Below, in pieces: positions 55,063-63,982 of a stretch of 64,000 bases of DNA (the stretch's first letter is position 1; each line of letters begins with the position of its first letter). The stretch is from Flammeovirga yaeyamensis (GTDB lineage Bacteria > Bacteroidota > Bacteroidia > Cytophagales > Flammeovirgaceae), in the NCBI RefSeq assembly GCF_018736045.1, contig NZ_CP076132.1, positions 2,775,501 through 2,839,500 on the forward strand, written 5' to 3'. The position numbers were made by a program, and so were the translations under genes. Under the pieces are notes generated by a model that was not told the DNA's origin, ran no database searches, and worked only from the letters and a program-made list of their open reading frames with translations.

Positions 55063-56028
55063 ATGAATACAATATTTAATTGGTTCAAAAAACAATTTGA
55101 CAAATACCCTCTTGAGTTTATTGAAGAGGATATTTTAAAAATACTTTTCAAAATCAAAGAGGATAAAAAAGAAGTTAGAGCATATGATATTTATAATGAA
55201 TTAGTCAATGTCTCTGATGAAGCATTCAACAATGCTCTTCAATCTTTATTTGATAAGAAAGATATAAAATCAACTAATGAACAAATTTCACTTGAGGAAA
55301 GTGGGCATTTTAAGGCTATTCAACTGATTCGTAAACATAGGATTTACGAAAAGTATTTAGCTGAAAAAACAGGTTTCTCTAAAGAAAATTGGCATAGCAA
55401 AGCTGAACGCAAAGAACATTTATTGTCTGATGAAGAAGTAGATCAGATGGACAAAGAACTTGGTTACCCTAAGTTCGATCCACATGGTGATCCTATTCCC
55501 ACTAAAGATGGAGTTTTACCTAAACTAAAAGGTAGACCCCTATCCAAAATCAAACAGAATTCTTTAGTAAAGATCATACACATTGAGGATGAACCTAAGG
55601 AGGTATATCTAGAACTTCTTAAAAAGGATATTCATATAGGTTCATTGTTAAGTATTCAATCATCAAAAGATAAATTGATTTATACTTCTGAGAGTAGAAA
55701 CTTTGAGTTTTCAGAAAATGAACTAAATAACATTCAGGTAGTTATTATAGAAACTGCTGAGGTTTTACCAAAAAACATCAACAGATTAACTGATTTAAAA
55801 CCTGGCGAAAGAGCAATAATCTATAGTCTATCTCAAGAATGTAGAGGAATAAACCGAAGAAGATTACTGGATTTGGGTTTTGTAAAAGGATCTAATATTG
55901 AAATAAGTATGGTTAGTCCTATGCGAGATCCCAAAGCTTTCCTCATTAGAGATACATTAATTGCTTTAAGAAAGGAACAAACGAATATGATTTTAATCAA
56001 AAAAGTAAATCAAGATGAGCAGCAATAA
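55063..56028 (+). CDS. DtxR/MntR-family repressor fused to FeoA
   Basis: A 321-residue fusion. Residues 15-155 are a DtxR winged helix and dimerisation domain with ligands in family spacing: D23, H92, E96, H111, E115, E118 and H119. Residues ~158-228 are a first SH3-like domain; residues ~240-314 ([33 protein letters not shown]) are a complete FeoA domain. At the two metal-selectivity sites (DtxR M10 and C102) it has Asp and Glu, as MntR does. FeoA normally acts with FeoB in Fe2+ uptake. It overlaps feoB-N by 14 bp. Confidence 0.93.
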   Translation: MNTIFNWFKKQFDKYPLEFIEEDILKILFKIKEDKKEVRAYDIYNELVNVSDEAFNNALQSLFDKKDIKSTNEQISLEESGHFKAIQLIRKHRIYEKYLAEKTGFSKENWHSKAERKEHLLSDEEVDQMDKELGYPKFDPHGDPIPTKDGVLPKLKGRPLSKIKQNSLVKIIHIEDEPKEVYLELLKKDIHIGSLLSIQSSKDKLIYTSESRNFEFSENELNNIQVVIIETAEVLPKNINRLTDLKPGERAIIYSLSQECRGINRRRLLDLGFVKGSNIEISMVSPMRDPKAFLIRDTLIALRKEQTNMILIKKVNQDEQQ

Positions 56029-56791
56029 AAGTAACTCTCCTTGTGATACTTGCGGTCAGAATCCACAAGGAAGATTAAAAAGATTAGGTGTTGAGATAGA
56101 GAAAAGTGATTATGTCATTGCCTTGGCAGGGAATCCCAATACAGGAAAAAGTACTGTTTTTAATAGTTTGACAGGACTAAAACAACATACGGGTAATTGG
56201 CCCGGAAAAACTGTTGGTCGTGCCGAAGGCGGGTATATTTTTGATGAATCAAAATATAAGATCATCGATTTACCAGGTACTTACTCTCTCATGTCGACAT
56301 CAGAAGATGAAGAAATTGCTAGAAATTTCATTCTATTTGGCAAGCCAGATGTGACTATTATTGTCGTTGATGCTGGACGTTTAGAAAGAAATCTCAATCT
56401 TGCGCTTCAAATATTAGAAATTACAGATAAGGCGGTACTTTGTGTCAATCTTATTGATGAAGCAAAGAGACACAACATAGAAATAGATACACGTACTTTA
56501 TCAAAAGAATTGGGCATACCTGTAGTTGCTACTTCTGCTTTAAGAGGTATCGGTATAGCCGATTTATTGAAAACAGTTGATGAAGTGGCCAAAGGAGAAA
56601 TCAAATGTTCTCCACATCGCATCAAAAATGTGCCTAAAAAAATAGAAAAGGAAGTCAAAAGGATTCAGGATAAAATAGAACAACTCTATCCTAACCTTCC
56701 AAATAGTCGTTGGATCGCTTTTCGATTGCTTGATGGAGATCGAGACATTATCAAAGCAATTGAGAATGGTGAATTTATCAATGATAAATAA
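56015..56791 (+). CDS. feoB: FeoB N-terminal GTPase subunit (split FeoB)
   Basis: A 258-residue protein with only the soluble GTPase and most of the GDI-like helical part of FeoB. G motifs: G1 [10 protein letters not shown]2 [11 protein letters not shown]3 DLPGTYSL, G4 NLID (N-x-x-D) and G5 SALRG. The N-terminus has an extra CxxC ([10 protein letters not shown]) before the G domain. It starts within the last codons of the DtxR-FeoA gene and stops 7 bases before the permease gene, in another frame. The coherent ends suggest a natural split rather than a fresh frameshift. Confidence 0.92.
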   Translation: MSSNKSNSPCDTCGQNPQGRLKRLGVEIEKSDYVIALAGNPNTGKSTVFNSLTGLKQHTGNWPGKTVGRAEGGYIFDESKYKIIDLPGTYSLMSTSEDEEIARNFILFGKPDVTIIVVDAGRLERNLNLALQILEITDKAVLCVNLIDEAKRHNIEIDTRTLSKELGIPVVATSALRGIGIADLLKTVDEVAKGEIKCSPHRIKNVPKKIEKEVKRIQDKIEQLYPNLPNSRWIAFRLLDGDRDIIKAIENGEFINDK

Positions 56792-56798
56792 GTGACGA

Positions 56799-58217
56799 AT
56801 GAATAAAGAAGATCAAATCAATCAATTACTTTCTGAAGCTGCTGAAACACGTTGGGAAATCGGACAAGAATTTCATGATAAGCTTTCTGAAAGTATTTAT
56901 ACAAACGCTGCAGAAATTGCAGAGAAAACGGTTCTTAAAGATCACGAAAAAGAGAATTTCAATTTAGACCGTGCAATAGATCGAGTGGTAACAAGTCCTA
57001 TATGGGGGTTCCCTATTATGTTCTTGGTGCTTGCTATTGTTTTATGGTTAACTATTGTAGGATCTAATGTACCCTCAGAGTTTTTAGCTTCCATCCTTTT
57101 AGACAATGTCTATGTATTTCTAAAGGCACAAGCGGAAGCAGTAATGCCTTGGTGGTTATCCGGCTTTTTAATTGATGGAGTTTTCTTATGCCTTGCATGG
57201 GTAATCTCTGTGATGTTACCTCCTATGGCGATTTTCTTCCCCATGTTTACCATTTTGGAAGATTTAGGATATTTACCTAGAATTGCTTTCAACTTAGATA
57301 AGTTATTTAGAAAATCTGGAGCACACGGTAAGCAAGCCTTAACCATGTCGATGGGCTTTGGATGTAACGCAGCAGGTGTTGTGGCCACTAGAATTATCGA
57401 TTCTCCACGTGAACGCTTGATCGCAATTATTACCAACAATTTTTCATTGTGTAACGGACGTTGGCCCACTCAGATTCTGTTATCAAGTATCTTTATTGGA
57501 GCCATTGTACCCAATGAATATAAAACTTTAGTGGCTACAGGTGCCGTTATTGGTGTAGCATTATTGGGCATCGGATTGACTTTCTTAGTTTCATTGTTCC
57601 TTTCAAAAACATTCCTTAAAGGTGAAGTTTCTTCATTTACTTTAGAACTTCCACCTTACAGAAAACCACGTATTCTTCAAACAATATATACTTCCCTAAT
57701 CGATAGAACGTTAATTGTTCTTTGGAGAGCCTGTGTATTTGCGGCTCCTGCAGGTGCTGTTATTTGGTTGGTTTGTAATGTAAATATTGGAGATCAAAGT
57801 ATTGCTTTATGGATGATACAAGGAATGGATCAGTTTGGGTGGTTAGTCGGCTTAAACGGAGTGATTCTACTCGCTTACATTTTAGCTATCCCTGCCAATG
57901 AAATTGTTATGCCTACCATCTTAATGCTTACGGTGATGACGACCAATATTGTTGGATACGGTGAAGGAAATGGCGTAATGTTCGAGTTGGAATCTATGAG
58001 CAATACACATGATGTACTAGTAGCAGGAGGCTGGACTTTCCTCACAGCAATTAATGTGATGTTATTTAGTTTGATTCATAATCCTTGTAGTACTACTATT
58101 TATACGATATATAAAGAAACAAATAGTGCCAAATGGACTACAATAGCTTCTATTCTTCCTGTGATTATGGGATTTTTAGTTTGCTTTGTGATTACACAAA
58201 TTGCACACTTACTTTAA
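56799..58217 (+). CDS. feoB: FeoB membrane permease subunit (split FeoB)
   Basis: A 472-residue permease holding the membrane part of FeoB. It begins with a helical, charged stretch (~65 residues, the rest of the GDI region) and then ~8-10 helices. The Gate motifs are seen: first [23 protein letters not shown] and CNGRWPTQ, then the C-terminal helices with [12 protein letters not shown] and [11 protein letters not shown]. The canonical E. coli GCNVPA is GCNAAG here, as in many Bacteroidota FeoB. Fe2+ import at the inner membrane, needing the GTPase subunit encoded just upstream. Terminator follows. Confidence 0.92.
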   Translation: MNKEDQINQLLSEAAETRWEIGQEFHDKLSESIYTNAAEIAEKTVLKDHEKENFNLDRAIDRVVTSPIWGFPIMFLVLAIVLWLTIVGSNVPSEFLASILLDNVYVFLKAQAEAVMPWWLSGFLIDGVFLCLAWVISVMLPPMAIFFPMFTILEDLGYLPRIAFNLDKLFRKSGAHGKQALTMSMGFGCNAAGVVATRIIDSPRERLIAIITNNFSLCNGRWPTQILLSSIFIGAIVPNEYKTLVATGAVIGVALLGIGLTFLVSLFLSKTFLKGEVSSFTLELPPYRKPRILQTIYTSLIDRTLIVLWRACVFAAPAGAVIWLVCNVNIGDQSIALWMIQGMDQFGWLVGLNGVILLAYILAIPANEIVMPTILMLTVMTTNIVGYGEGNGVMFELESMSNTHDVLVAGGWTFLTAINVMLFSLIHNPCSTTIYTIYKETNSAKWTTIASILPVIMGFLVCFVITQIAHLL

Positions 58218-58270
58218 TTGATAAATACGTTTTCTCAAAATTTTGAAAAGACAAATAGAATAAATTAATG

Positions 58271-58295
58271 AGCTCTCATTTTTGAGAGCTTTTTC
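58271..58295 (+). terminator. Terminator of the feo operon
   Basis: Arms AGCTCTCA / TGAGAGCT with a four-base T loop, followed by a T-run. Confidence 0.82.
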
Positions 58296-58353
58296 TATTT
58301 TTAATCCATATTTCCTCACATTTTGATTATTTTTACATCAAAATAAAAAATAG

Positions 58354-60345
58354 ATGACAAACCTTATAAAAGTTGCTGGGGCTGAGTTAAATCAGACTCC
58401 ATTGGATTGGAATAACAATTTTGAAAATATAAAAAACGCAATTGAAACTGCTAAAGAGCAAAACGTTTCTATATTGTGTTTACCAGAATTATCGATTACA
58501 GGTTATGGATGTGAGGATGCTTTTTATGCTCCAAATACAGAGCATCAAGCCTTAAAAATATTAGGAAAAATACTCCCATTAACGAAAGATCTTGTCATTT
58601 CTGTGGGCTTACCACTAAGATTTAAAAACAAGCTTTATAATACAGTAGTATTAATCGTTAATCAGAAAATAAAAGGTTTTGTAGCAAAAAAACATTTGGC
58701 AGGTAACGGAATTCACTATGAACCACGTTGGTTTACTCCATGGATAGAAGGTGAATTTTCTACTATCGAATTTGATGACAGCTATGCTTCTATTTTGGGT
58801 GACACCTCCTTCCCTTTTGGCGATTTGATTTTTAATGTCAATGGTGTCAAAATAGGATTTGAAATTTGTGAAGATGCTTGGGTGGCGAACCGTCCAGGTA
58901 GAACTTTGTATCATCAAGGAGTTGATATTATTTTAAATCCTTCCGCAAGTCATTTCGCTTTTGATAAACTTGATGTTCGTAAACGATTTGTTTTAGAAGG
59001 TTCTAGAGCCTTTGGTGTAGGATATATCTATGCCAATCTTTTAGGTAATGAATCGGGTCGTGCTATTTATGATGGCGGGGTGATGATTGCATTATCTGGT
59101 AAGCTTTTATCAATTAGTAAGCGTTTTGCCTTCTATAATTATAAGGTAACTACCGCTACATTTGATTTGGATATTGCTCGATTGGCTCAAATTCAAAGTC
59201 ATACATCGAATACAGGCACTGGAAATCACTTGGTAGTCAAAGACGAATTTAAGATACCGCGAACGACTCCTGAAAAACATATTCCAGTAGAAGAATCGTG
59301 GGAACATTCAGACAATATAAAAGAAGAAGAATTTGGTAGAGCTGTTGCATTAGGTCTATTTGACTATATGCGAAAAAGTTTCTCCAAAGGATATGTTGTT
59401 TCTCTTTCAGGAGGTGCTGACTCTTCTTCCATTGTTACCCTTATTCACTTAATGATTAAGATGGGTATAGAAGATTTAGGATTAGAAGGATTTAAGTCGA
59501 AGCTATCTTATTTCTCGGCATTATCAGATTGTGAGGACGATAAAGCACTTTGTGAAAAGATTTTGACTACAGCTTATCAACCGACCGAAAATAGTGGTGA
59601 TGTTACTTTAAATGCTGCTACTGAATTGGCTAAAGCAGTTGGTGCCACATTCTATACCATTGATGTTAACCCGATGTATAAAGGTTACTTGAATGCCATT
59701 GAAAATGCCATTGAACGAAAATTAGGTTGGGATACAGACGATATCACACTTCAAAATATACAAGCAAGAGTTCGTGCCCCATCCGTGTGGATGCTAGCGA
59801 ATATCAATGGTGCTTTATTATTATCCACATCTAACCGTTCGGAAGCTGCTGTAGGTTATGCCACTATGGATGGAGATACAAGTGGAGGTTTAAGCCCAAT
59901 TGCAGGAATCGACAAGAATTATTTGAGAAGTTGGTTAAGATGGATGGAAACAAATGGTTTGGATAACAAATGGAATGTTCCAGAATTAAAATTGGTCAAT
60001 GATCAACAACCAACGGCTGAATTACGTCCGAAAGATTCAAAACAAACAGATGAGGCAGATTTAATGCCTTATGATATCTTGGAAGAGATTGAAAAATTAG
60101 CCATTCGTGATAAAAAATCACCACAAGAATGTCAGCTTTTCCTTTCTGCAAATCATCCTGATGCTTCTAGAGAAACAATTATAGCATGGGTGAAGAAATT
60201 CTTCCAACTTTGGAGTAGGAACCAATGGAAGCGTGAAAGATATGCTCCTTCCTTCCATTTAGATGATAAAAACTTAGATCCTAAAACATGGTGTAGATTC
60301 CCAATCTTATCGGGTGGATTTAGAAACGAATTATCAGAGTTGTAA
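58354..60345 (+). CDS. nadE: Glutamine-hydrolysing NAD+ synthase
   Basis: A 663-residue enzyme that makes NAD+ from nicotinate adenine dinucleotide with glutamine as nitrogen donor. Residues ~1-290 are a nitrilase-type glutaminase with the Glu-Lys-Cys triad: E45 (CLPELSITGYG), the Lys of VAKKHLAGNG and the Cys of GFEICEDAW. Residues ~330-640 are the NAD synthase with the ATP P-loop SLSGGADSSS and SNRSEAAVGYATMDGDTSGGLSPIAGI. Fused-type length is normal. Terminator shared with the convergent gene follows. Confidence 0.95.
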   Translation: MTNLIKVAGAELNQTPLDWNNNFENIKNAIETAKEQNVSILCLPELSITGYGCEDAFYAPNTEHQALKILGKILPLTKDLVISVGLPLRFKNKLYNTVVLIVNQKIKGFVAKKHLAGNGIHYEPRWFTPWIEGEFSTIEFDDSYASILGDTSFPFGDLIFNVNGVKIGFEICEDAWVANRPGRTLYHQGVDIILNPSASHFAFDKLDVRKRFVLEGSRAFGVGYIYANLLGNESGRAIYDGGVMIALSGKLLSISKRFAFYNYKVTTATFDLDIARLAQIQSHTSNTGTGNHLVVKDEFKIPRTTPEKHIPVEESWEHSDNIKEEEFGRAVALGLFDYMRKSFSKGYVVSLSGGADSSSIVTLIHLMIKMGIEDLGLEGFKSKLSYFSALSDCEDDKALCEKILTTAYQPTENSGDVTLNAATELAKAVGATFYTIDVNPMYKGYLNAIENAIERKLGWDTDDITLQNIQARVRAPSVWMLANINGALLLSTSNRSEAAVGYATMDGDTSGGLSPIAGIDKNYLRSWLRWMETNGLDNKWNVPELKLVNDQQPTAELRPKDSKQTDEADLMPYDILEEIEKLAIRDKKSPQECQLFLSANHPDASRETIIAWVKKFFQLWSRNQWKRERYAPSFHLDDKNLDPKTWCRFPILSGGFRNELSEL

Positions 60346-60356
60346 AGCAAAAAAAT

Positions 60357-60395
60357 AAAAAAAGCCTGTTGATGATCATTTCAACAGGCTTTTTT
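60357..60395. terminator. Bidirectional rho-independent terminator
   Basis: Fourteen-base arms AAAAAGCCTGTTGA / TCAACAGGCTTTTT with A- and T-runs, between the convergent nadE and the 60396 gene. Confidence 0.9.
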
Positions 60396-60920
60396 CTATT
60401 CGTATTTTTTTTGCAAAATTTCATTCATTACAAAAGCATCTCTAATTCTTGATGGGCTTTTAAATAGTTTTGCAGTATTTGATTTCTTTTTCTTTCTGGT
60501 CTTTGTTGTTTTTTTACTAACTAAAGAAGTTAGTTTATCATCCCTAGCATAATCATCCTTCCATTGATATCCATCGTTGTACGTTCTATTTGATATCATG
60601 GATTTTGGTTTGTACTCCTCTAAATCTTCCTCTAGTTGTCTTTCGGCTCTTTCTGGATCAAATGGATTATTAGCCTTCTTGTGTTCTTCAAAAGCTACAT
60701 TATCTGACAACATTCCTAATAATTCAGAAAATGATGAGGGCTCTGATGGAGCAGATCTTTGTTCTCTTGGAGCTTGATCGAATCCCTCTTCTGAACTTCT
60801 TGGAGGAACAATATTTTCGTTATTTATAATATTATTGGGAGGTGTCTTTTTCTTATCCTTACCTAAGTTGGATAAGTACCAATACACCACTAAACCAATA
60901 ACTGAAATAATAATTTCCAT
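60396..60920 (-). CDS. Single-helix membrane protein, unknown function
   Basis: A 174-residue protein with one N-terminal membrane helix (MEIIISVIGLVVYWYLSNLG), then a mainly disordered charged region rich in Pro, Glu and Lys. The C-terminus (SPSRIRDAFVMNEILQKKYE) is an amphipathic helix of a type common at the end of unnamed small Bacteroidota membrane proteins (F-x3-EIL-x2-KY). Function unknown. Divergent from the HIRAN gene at 61065; the 144-bp gap shows no clear motif. Confidence 0.8.
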   Translation of the reverse strand: MEIIISVIGLVVYWYLSNLGKDKKKTPPNNIINNENIVPPRSSEEGFDQAPREQRSAPSEPSSFSELLGMLSDNVAFEEHKKANNPFDPERAERQLEEDLEEYKPKSMISNRTYNDGYQWKDDYARDDKLTSLVSKKTTKTRKKKKSNTAKLFKSPSRIRDAFVMNEILQKKYE

Positions 60921-61064
60921 ATTCTAATTTTAAAAAGTTTCGTTTGCTAATCTCCTACTGATCTTCAATATTGATATAAATATAACACATTTTACTAAAA
61001 ATATAGATTCATTTTTTTTAGAACTAAGTTTAACTATTATTTTCGAGTAAATTATTTTTTAATC

Positions 61065-61574
61065 ATGACGGACATCATCTTAGCATTAATAGTTATTGCT
61101 ATTATTTTTTTACCGATTCTAATTTTTGGCAAAAAAAATAAAAACAAAAAAGCAAAAAAAGTAGCAGCTCGAAAAATTGAGTTAGACAACTACGATCGTT
61201 ACATGCGTAGATTTGATGATCCTTCTTGTTTGAATAAAATGGATATCTTAAATACTGTAGTTGCTGGTACTCGTTACCCAAACGACGATACTGGAGAAAA
61301 CAGACAAGATATACTCAAAAAAACTAAGGTTGGTGAACTTTTAAAATTGCTGCCCGATGAGTTGAACCGTTATGATAATTCTGCGATTAAGGTGGTAAAA
61401 CTTAATGACAAACAAATTGGCTTTTTAGATATGGATTTATCTATCGAAATCAAGTCAAGATTAATGAGCCGCTCGCCAGTGGAAGCTAGCATCACTAAAA
61501 TCTATGATAAAGGTGGAAATCTAGAGTGTGAGATCGCTTTACAGCGTTATAGTCGCAAAATCAAAAAACAATAG
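61065..61574 (+). CDS. Membrane-anchored HIRAN-like protein
   Basis: A 169-residue protein with an N-terminal membrane helix (MTDIILALIVIAIIFLPILIFG) followed by a basic stretch (KKNKNKKAKKVAARK). Residues ~62-155 (VVAGTRYPNDDTGENRQDIL, LLPDELNRYDNSAIKVVKLN, QIGFLDMDLSIEIKSRL) follow the HIRAN pattern: aGt-y--D--g-nRq, then L-pd--N-yD--AikV, then iGfl. HIRAN binds 3'-OH DNA ends in Rad5/HLTF and is also found alone in bacteria. A membrane tether is unusual. It is followed 40 bp later by the YceI lipoprotein gene. Confidence 0.75.
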   Translation: MTDIILALIVIAIIFLPILIFGKKNKNKKAKKVAARKIELDNYDRYMRRFDDPSCLNKMDILNTVVAGTRYPNDDTGENRQDILKKTKVGELLKLLPDELNRYDNSAIKVVKLNDKQIGFLDMDLSIEIKSRLMSRSPVEASITKIYDKGGNLECEIALQRYSRKIKKQ

Positions 61575-61614
61575 CTGTACACAGAATATTTACTAAATAA
61601 AACAAATATTAAAC

Positions 61615-62256
61615 ATGAAGAAACTTTCATTATCTCTAATCGTACTTTTAGCTCTAAGTATATTTAGCTGTTCATCTAAAAAAGATTCAACAAAAACTGA
61701 ATCTTCGAACACAAAAGAAGTTGAAACTACGGCTTCATCGTATGCCTATGATCCAGCACAAACTGTTGTTTCATTCACTGCATTTAAGACTACTGATAAA
61801 GTAGGTGTAAGTGGTCGTTTTCAGGAATTTGAAGTAAAAACATCAAAAGAATCTGTTAGTAATCCATCAGATATTTTAAGTGGATTAACCTTCGAAATTC
61901 CAATCAATAGTTTAGAGACCAACGATAAATCAAGAAACGGTAAAATCATTGAGCATTTCTTCGGATCAATGGTCAACACTTCTAAAATTACAGGTGTTGT
62001 AAAAAGTTTCTCAAACGGTAAGGCATTAGTGGATATCGCATTAAATGGAATTACTAAGGAAGTCGCTTTAGATGCTAAAGTAAGTGATAACATTATCCTT
62101 TTAAAAGGTAATATCGATATGAGTAACTGGGATGCTTTAGGAGCTATCGAAGCACTTAACAAAATCTGTTACGACCTTCACAAAGGTGCTGACGGCAAAA
62201 GTAAACTTTGGTCTGATGTAGATTTAGTCATCAAATCAAAGTTAGCAGCTCAGTAG
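61615..62256 (+). CDS. YceI-family lipoprotein
   Basis: A 213-residue protein with lipobox (LLALSIFSC near residue 19), a short Ser/Thr-rich linker and a YceI lipocalin-like beta-barrel: AQTVVSFTAFKTTDKVGVSGRF, SRNGKIIEHFFGSM, then ITGVVKSF and ALNGITKEVALDA. YceI proteins bind isoprenoid-like lipids in the periplasm. The DxSxxFxxxH details are loose but the barrel core is clear. Follows the HIRAN gene by 40 bp, probably one operon. Strong terminator after it. Confidence 0.9.
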   Translation: MKKLSLSLIVLLALSIFSCSSKKDSTKTESSNTKEVETTASSYAYDPAQTVVSFTAFKTTDKVGVSGRFQEFEVKTSKESVSNPSDILSGLTFEIPINSLETNDKSRNGKIIEHFFGSMVNTSKITGVVKSFSNGKALVDIALNGITKEVALDAKVSDNIILLKGNIDMSNWDALGAIEALNKICYDLHKGADGKSKLWSDVDLVIKSKLAAQ

Positions 62257-62274
62257 AAATATAAGCTTTTACTT

Positions 62275-62322
62275 AAAAGCATTGTATGGAAGTTTTTTCA
62301 ACCTCCGTACAATGCTTTTTTT
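62275..62322 (+). terminator. Rho-independent terminator of the YceI gene
   Basis: Stem AAAAGCATTGTA...GGAAG with CTTCC-like CCTCC...TACAATGCTTTT, followed by seven Ts, 19 bp past the stop. Confidence 0.85.
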
Positions 62323-62509
62323 ATTTTCTAATAAAAATGTCTTCATTATATGATTATTCAGTCTCAATCATTCTACATGGATTGTTATCGACTTAATTAA
62401 TTTTAAAATAACCCAATTACTCATAAATCATATAACAAATAATCAATTTAGTTAGTAAATTTAATAGACTACTCGAAAAAGAGATTAACCTAATTAAGTC
62501 GATATTTAC

Positions 62510-62785
62510 ATGGACAAGCTATCAACTACAATACATCAATTAAGACAAAAATCAGTAATGATTTTGGGAAGAGAAACCTTCTTCCACTTTACATTCTGTT
62601 TTTGGATCACCTTTTTATTTTCAGGAAATAAATATTTCGTCATTGGAGCTATCACTACTAGTTTATTAATAGAGATGATAGATCTTGGAAGAGATAAATC
62701 AAGTAATAGAATCAAATGCCAGAATTTTTTCCGATACATGACTGCTGATGTCTTAGGCATATTAGCAGCCGTTGCGATCACATAA
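62510..62785 (+). CDS. Small membrane protein, unknown function
   Basis: A 91-residue protein with two or three hydrophobic stretches: FFHFTFCFWITFLFSG, YFVIGAITTSLLIEMIDLG and YMTADVLGILAAVAIT. A conserved-looking polar loop (GRDKSSNRIKCQNFFR) separates the last two. The opposing-strand frame over the same bases is considered a shadow. No family recognised. The gene stands alone, with a GGAAG / CTTCC stem (62811-62830) beyond it and inside the 3' end of the opposing DUF4184 gene. Confidence 0.65.
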   Translation: MDKLSTTIHQLRQKSVMILGRETFFHFTFCFWITFLFSGNKYFVIGAITTSLLIEMIDLGRDKSSNRIKCQNFFRYMTADVLGILAAVAIT

Positions 62786-62807
62786 ATTGATTCATTTGAT
62801 AAAAATA

Positions 62808-63620
62808 TTAAGGAAGTTCGGGAGAGCTTCCTTTTTTATTTTCTTGGGTATAGAATGCTACACCCTTATAATTTGATAAAAACTTAGGCATGCCAAAATA
62901 GCCTCTTTGTGCAAACTTCCATCGCATACTTATCAAAGTAAAGGAAAAGAAAGTGGCACCACCAATGACTATGCCCCAATTCCACAGGATATATGGGTTT
63001 CCCATCAAAAAGTATCTAAGGATACAGATAACTACAGTTAATAAAAAAACTTCAACAAAATATTGAATCGACCAATAGTGAAGACGAAATCTAGCTACTG
63101 TTTTTTTATAATCAAAAGCGATAAACATCATCCAAAAGCAATTCATTGCTCCAAATATTGATACGAATATCCATATAATTAAATGTATATTCATTCGAAC
63201 ACTTGAAGTCACTTGTACCTCTGTAAATAAATATGGAAGATCCTTTACAAAATAACCTTCCTCTCCTGTTATTGCATCCAATAGGAAATGAGTGGCAATT
63301 CCTATTAATAGAGAAAGAACAATTTGCAAAAAAGTATAACGCTTTACAGGATGATAAAACTGCCTAAACCGAATTGGACTCACAATTTTTAGCATAGGTT
63401 TTAAATACCATTTGTTGATGTAATAAATAATAATTCCAACGGGTAAATCATAGATAAACACGCCGAGAATGGTATGTCCAGTCTTATCGCTTACTCTTAG
63501 CTCTAAAAAATGCTCAAAATCAGGTACCATACTTCCTATGATTAAAGCGGATACTGATAAAATATGGGAATAACGAAACATAGGCAAAACTGCCATGGGA
63601 TGAGCAATTGGAATAGGCAT
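62808..63620 (-). CDS. DUF4184 family membrane protein
   Basis: A 270-residue polytopic membrane protein. It opens MPIPIAHPMAVLPMFRYSHILSVSALIIGSMVPDFEHFLELR, the diagnostic DUF4184 start (HP-A-P, then SALviGSmvPDfe-F) with His and Asp that may bind a metal. The sequence then has ~6 helices, including the typical LLIGIATHFLLDAIT (a second His-x3-Asp pair). Its last ~95 residues resemble the whole neighbouring protein at 63623. The stop lies three bases from the next gene's end, so the two are co-transcribed (63623 gene upstream). Confidence 0.85.
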   Translation of the reverse strand: MPIPIAHPMAVLPMFRYSHILSVSALIIGSMVPDFEHFLELRVSDKTGHTILGVFIYDLPVGIIIYYINKWYLKPMLKIVSPIRFRQFYHPVKRYTFLQIVLSLLIGIATHFLLDAITGEEGYFVKDLPYLFTEVQVTSSVRMNIHLIIWIFVSIFGAMNCFWMMFIAFDYKKTVARFRLHYWSIQYFVEVFLLTVVICILRYFLMGNPYILWNWGIVIGGATFFSFTLISMRWKFAQRGYFGMPKFLSNYKGVAFYTQENKKGSSPELP

Positions 63621-63622
63621 AG

Positions 63623-63982
63623 TTAATTTTTGACCTTTTGCTTTTTTAAAACGCTTCTATTAGATGATAATGAATATTGTGTCTTTAATCTCCAGTACAA
63701 ACTGTAACCAACTACAGTATATAAAAGGCTACCTCCAATTAATACTCCCCATCTCAAATATCCAATCGGATCTTTAATGTGAAAAGCAATGGAAAAGATG
63801 AGTAAGAATGAACTCAAAACTTCAATGAAGTTCCTCCATTTAATATAAAATTTATACTGATGTTTTCTGACATTATAAATATATGCAGAGAAATAGGCGA
63901 TTAAAATAATTGTCCCTATTGTCGTGAAAATATACCATAAGAATATATATAAAGTCATATGTCTTCCTATGAATGAAAACAT
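63623..63982 (-). CDS. Small membrane protein resembling the C-terminal part of the DUF4184 neighbour (5' end uncertain)
   Basis: A protein of about 119 residues from ATG 63982 (MFSFIGRHMTLYIFLWYIF). The frame stays open to the window edge with a TTG at 63994, so the start could lie beyond it. It has three or four helices. KWRNFIEVLSSFLLIF and YLRWGVLIGGSLLYTVVGYSLYWRL align with YFVEVFLLTVVI and LWNWGIVIGGATFFSFTLISMRW of the DUF4184 protein. It is three bases upstream of that gene, so a duplicated accessory module is likely. Function unknown. Confidence 0.7.
   Translation of the reverse strand: MFSFIGRHMTLYIFLWYIFTTIGTIILIAYFSAYIYNVRKHQYKFYIKWRNFIEVLSSFLLIFSIAFHIKDPIGYLRWGVLIGGSLLYTVVGYSLYWRLKTQYSLSSNRSVLKKQKVKN

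Noticed and set aside
62536-62781. Minus-strand frame of 81 codons opposite the small membrane protein
   Set aside because: Lies wholly within the plus-strand gene 62510-62785. The plus-strand product has clear membrane helices and sensible ends; the opposite frame looks like its shadow.
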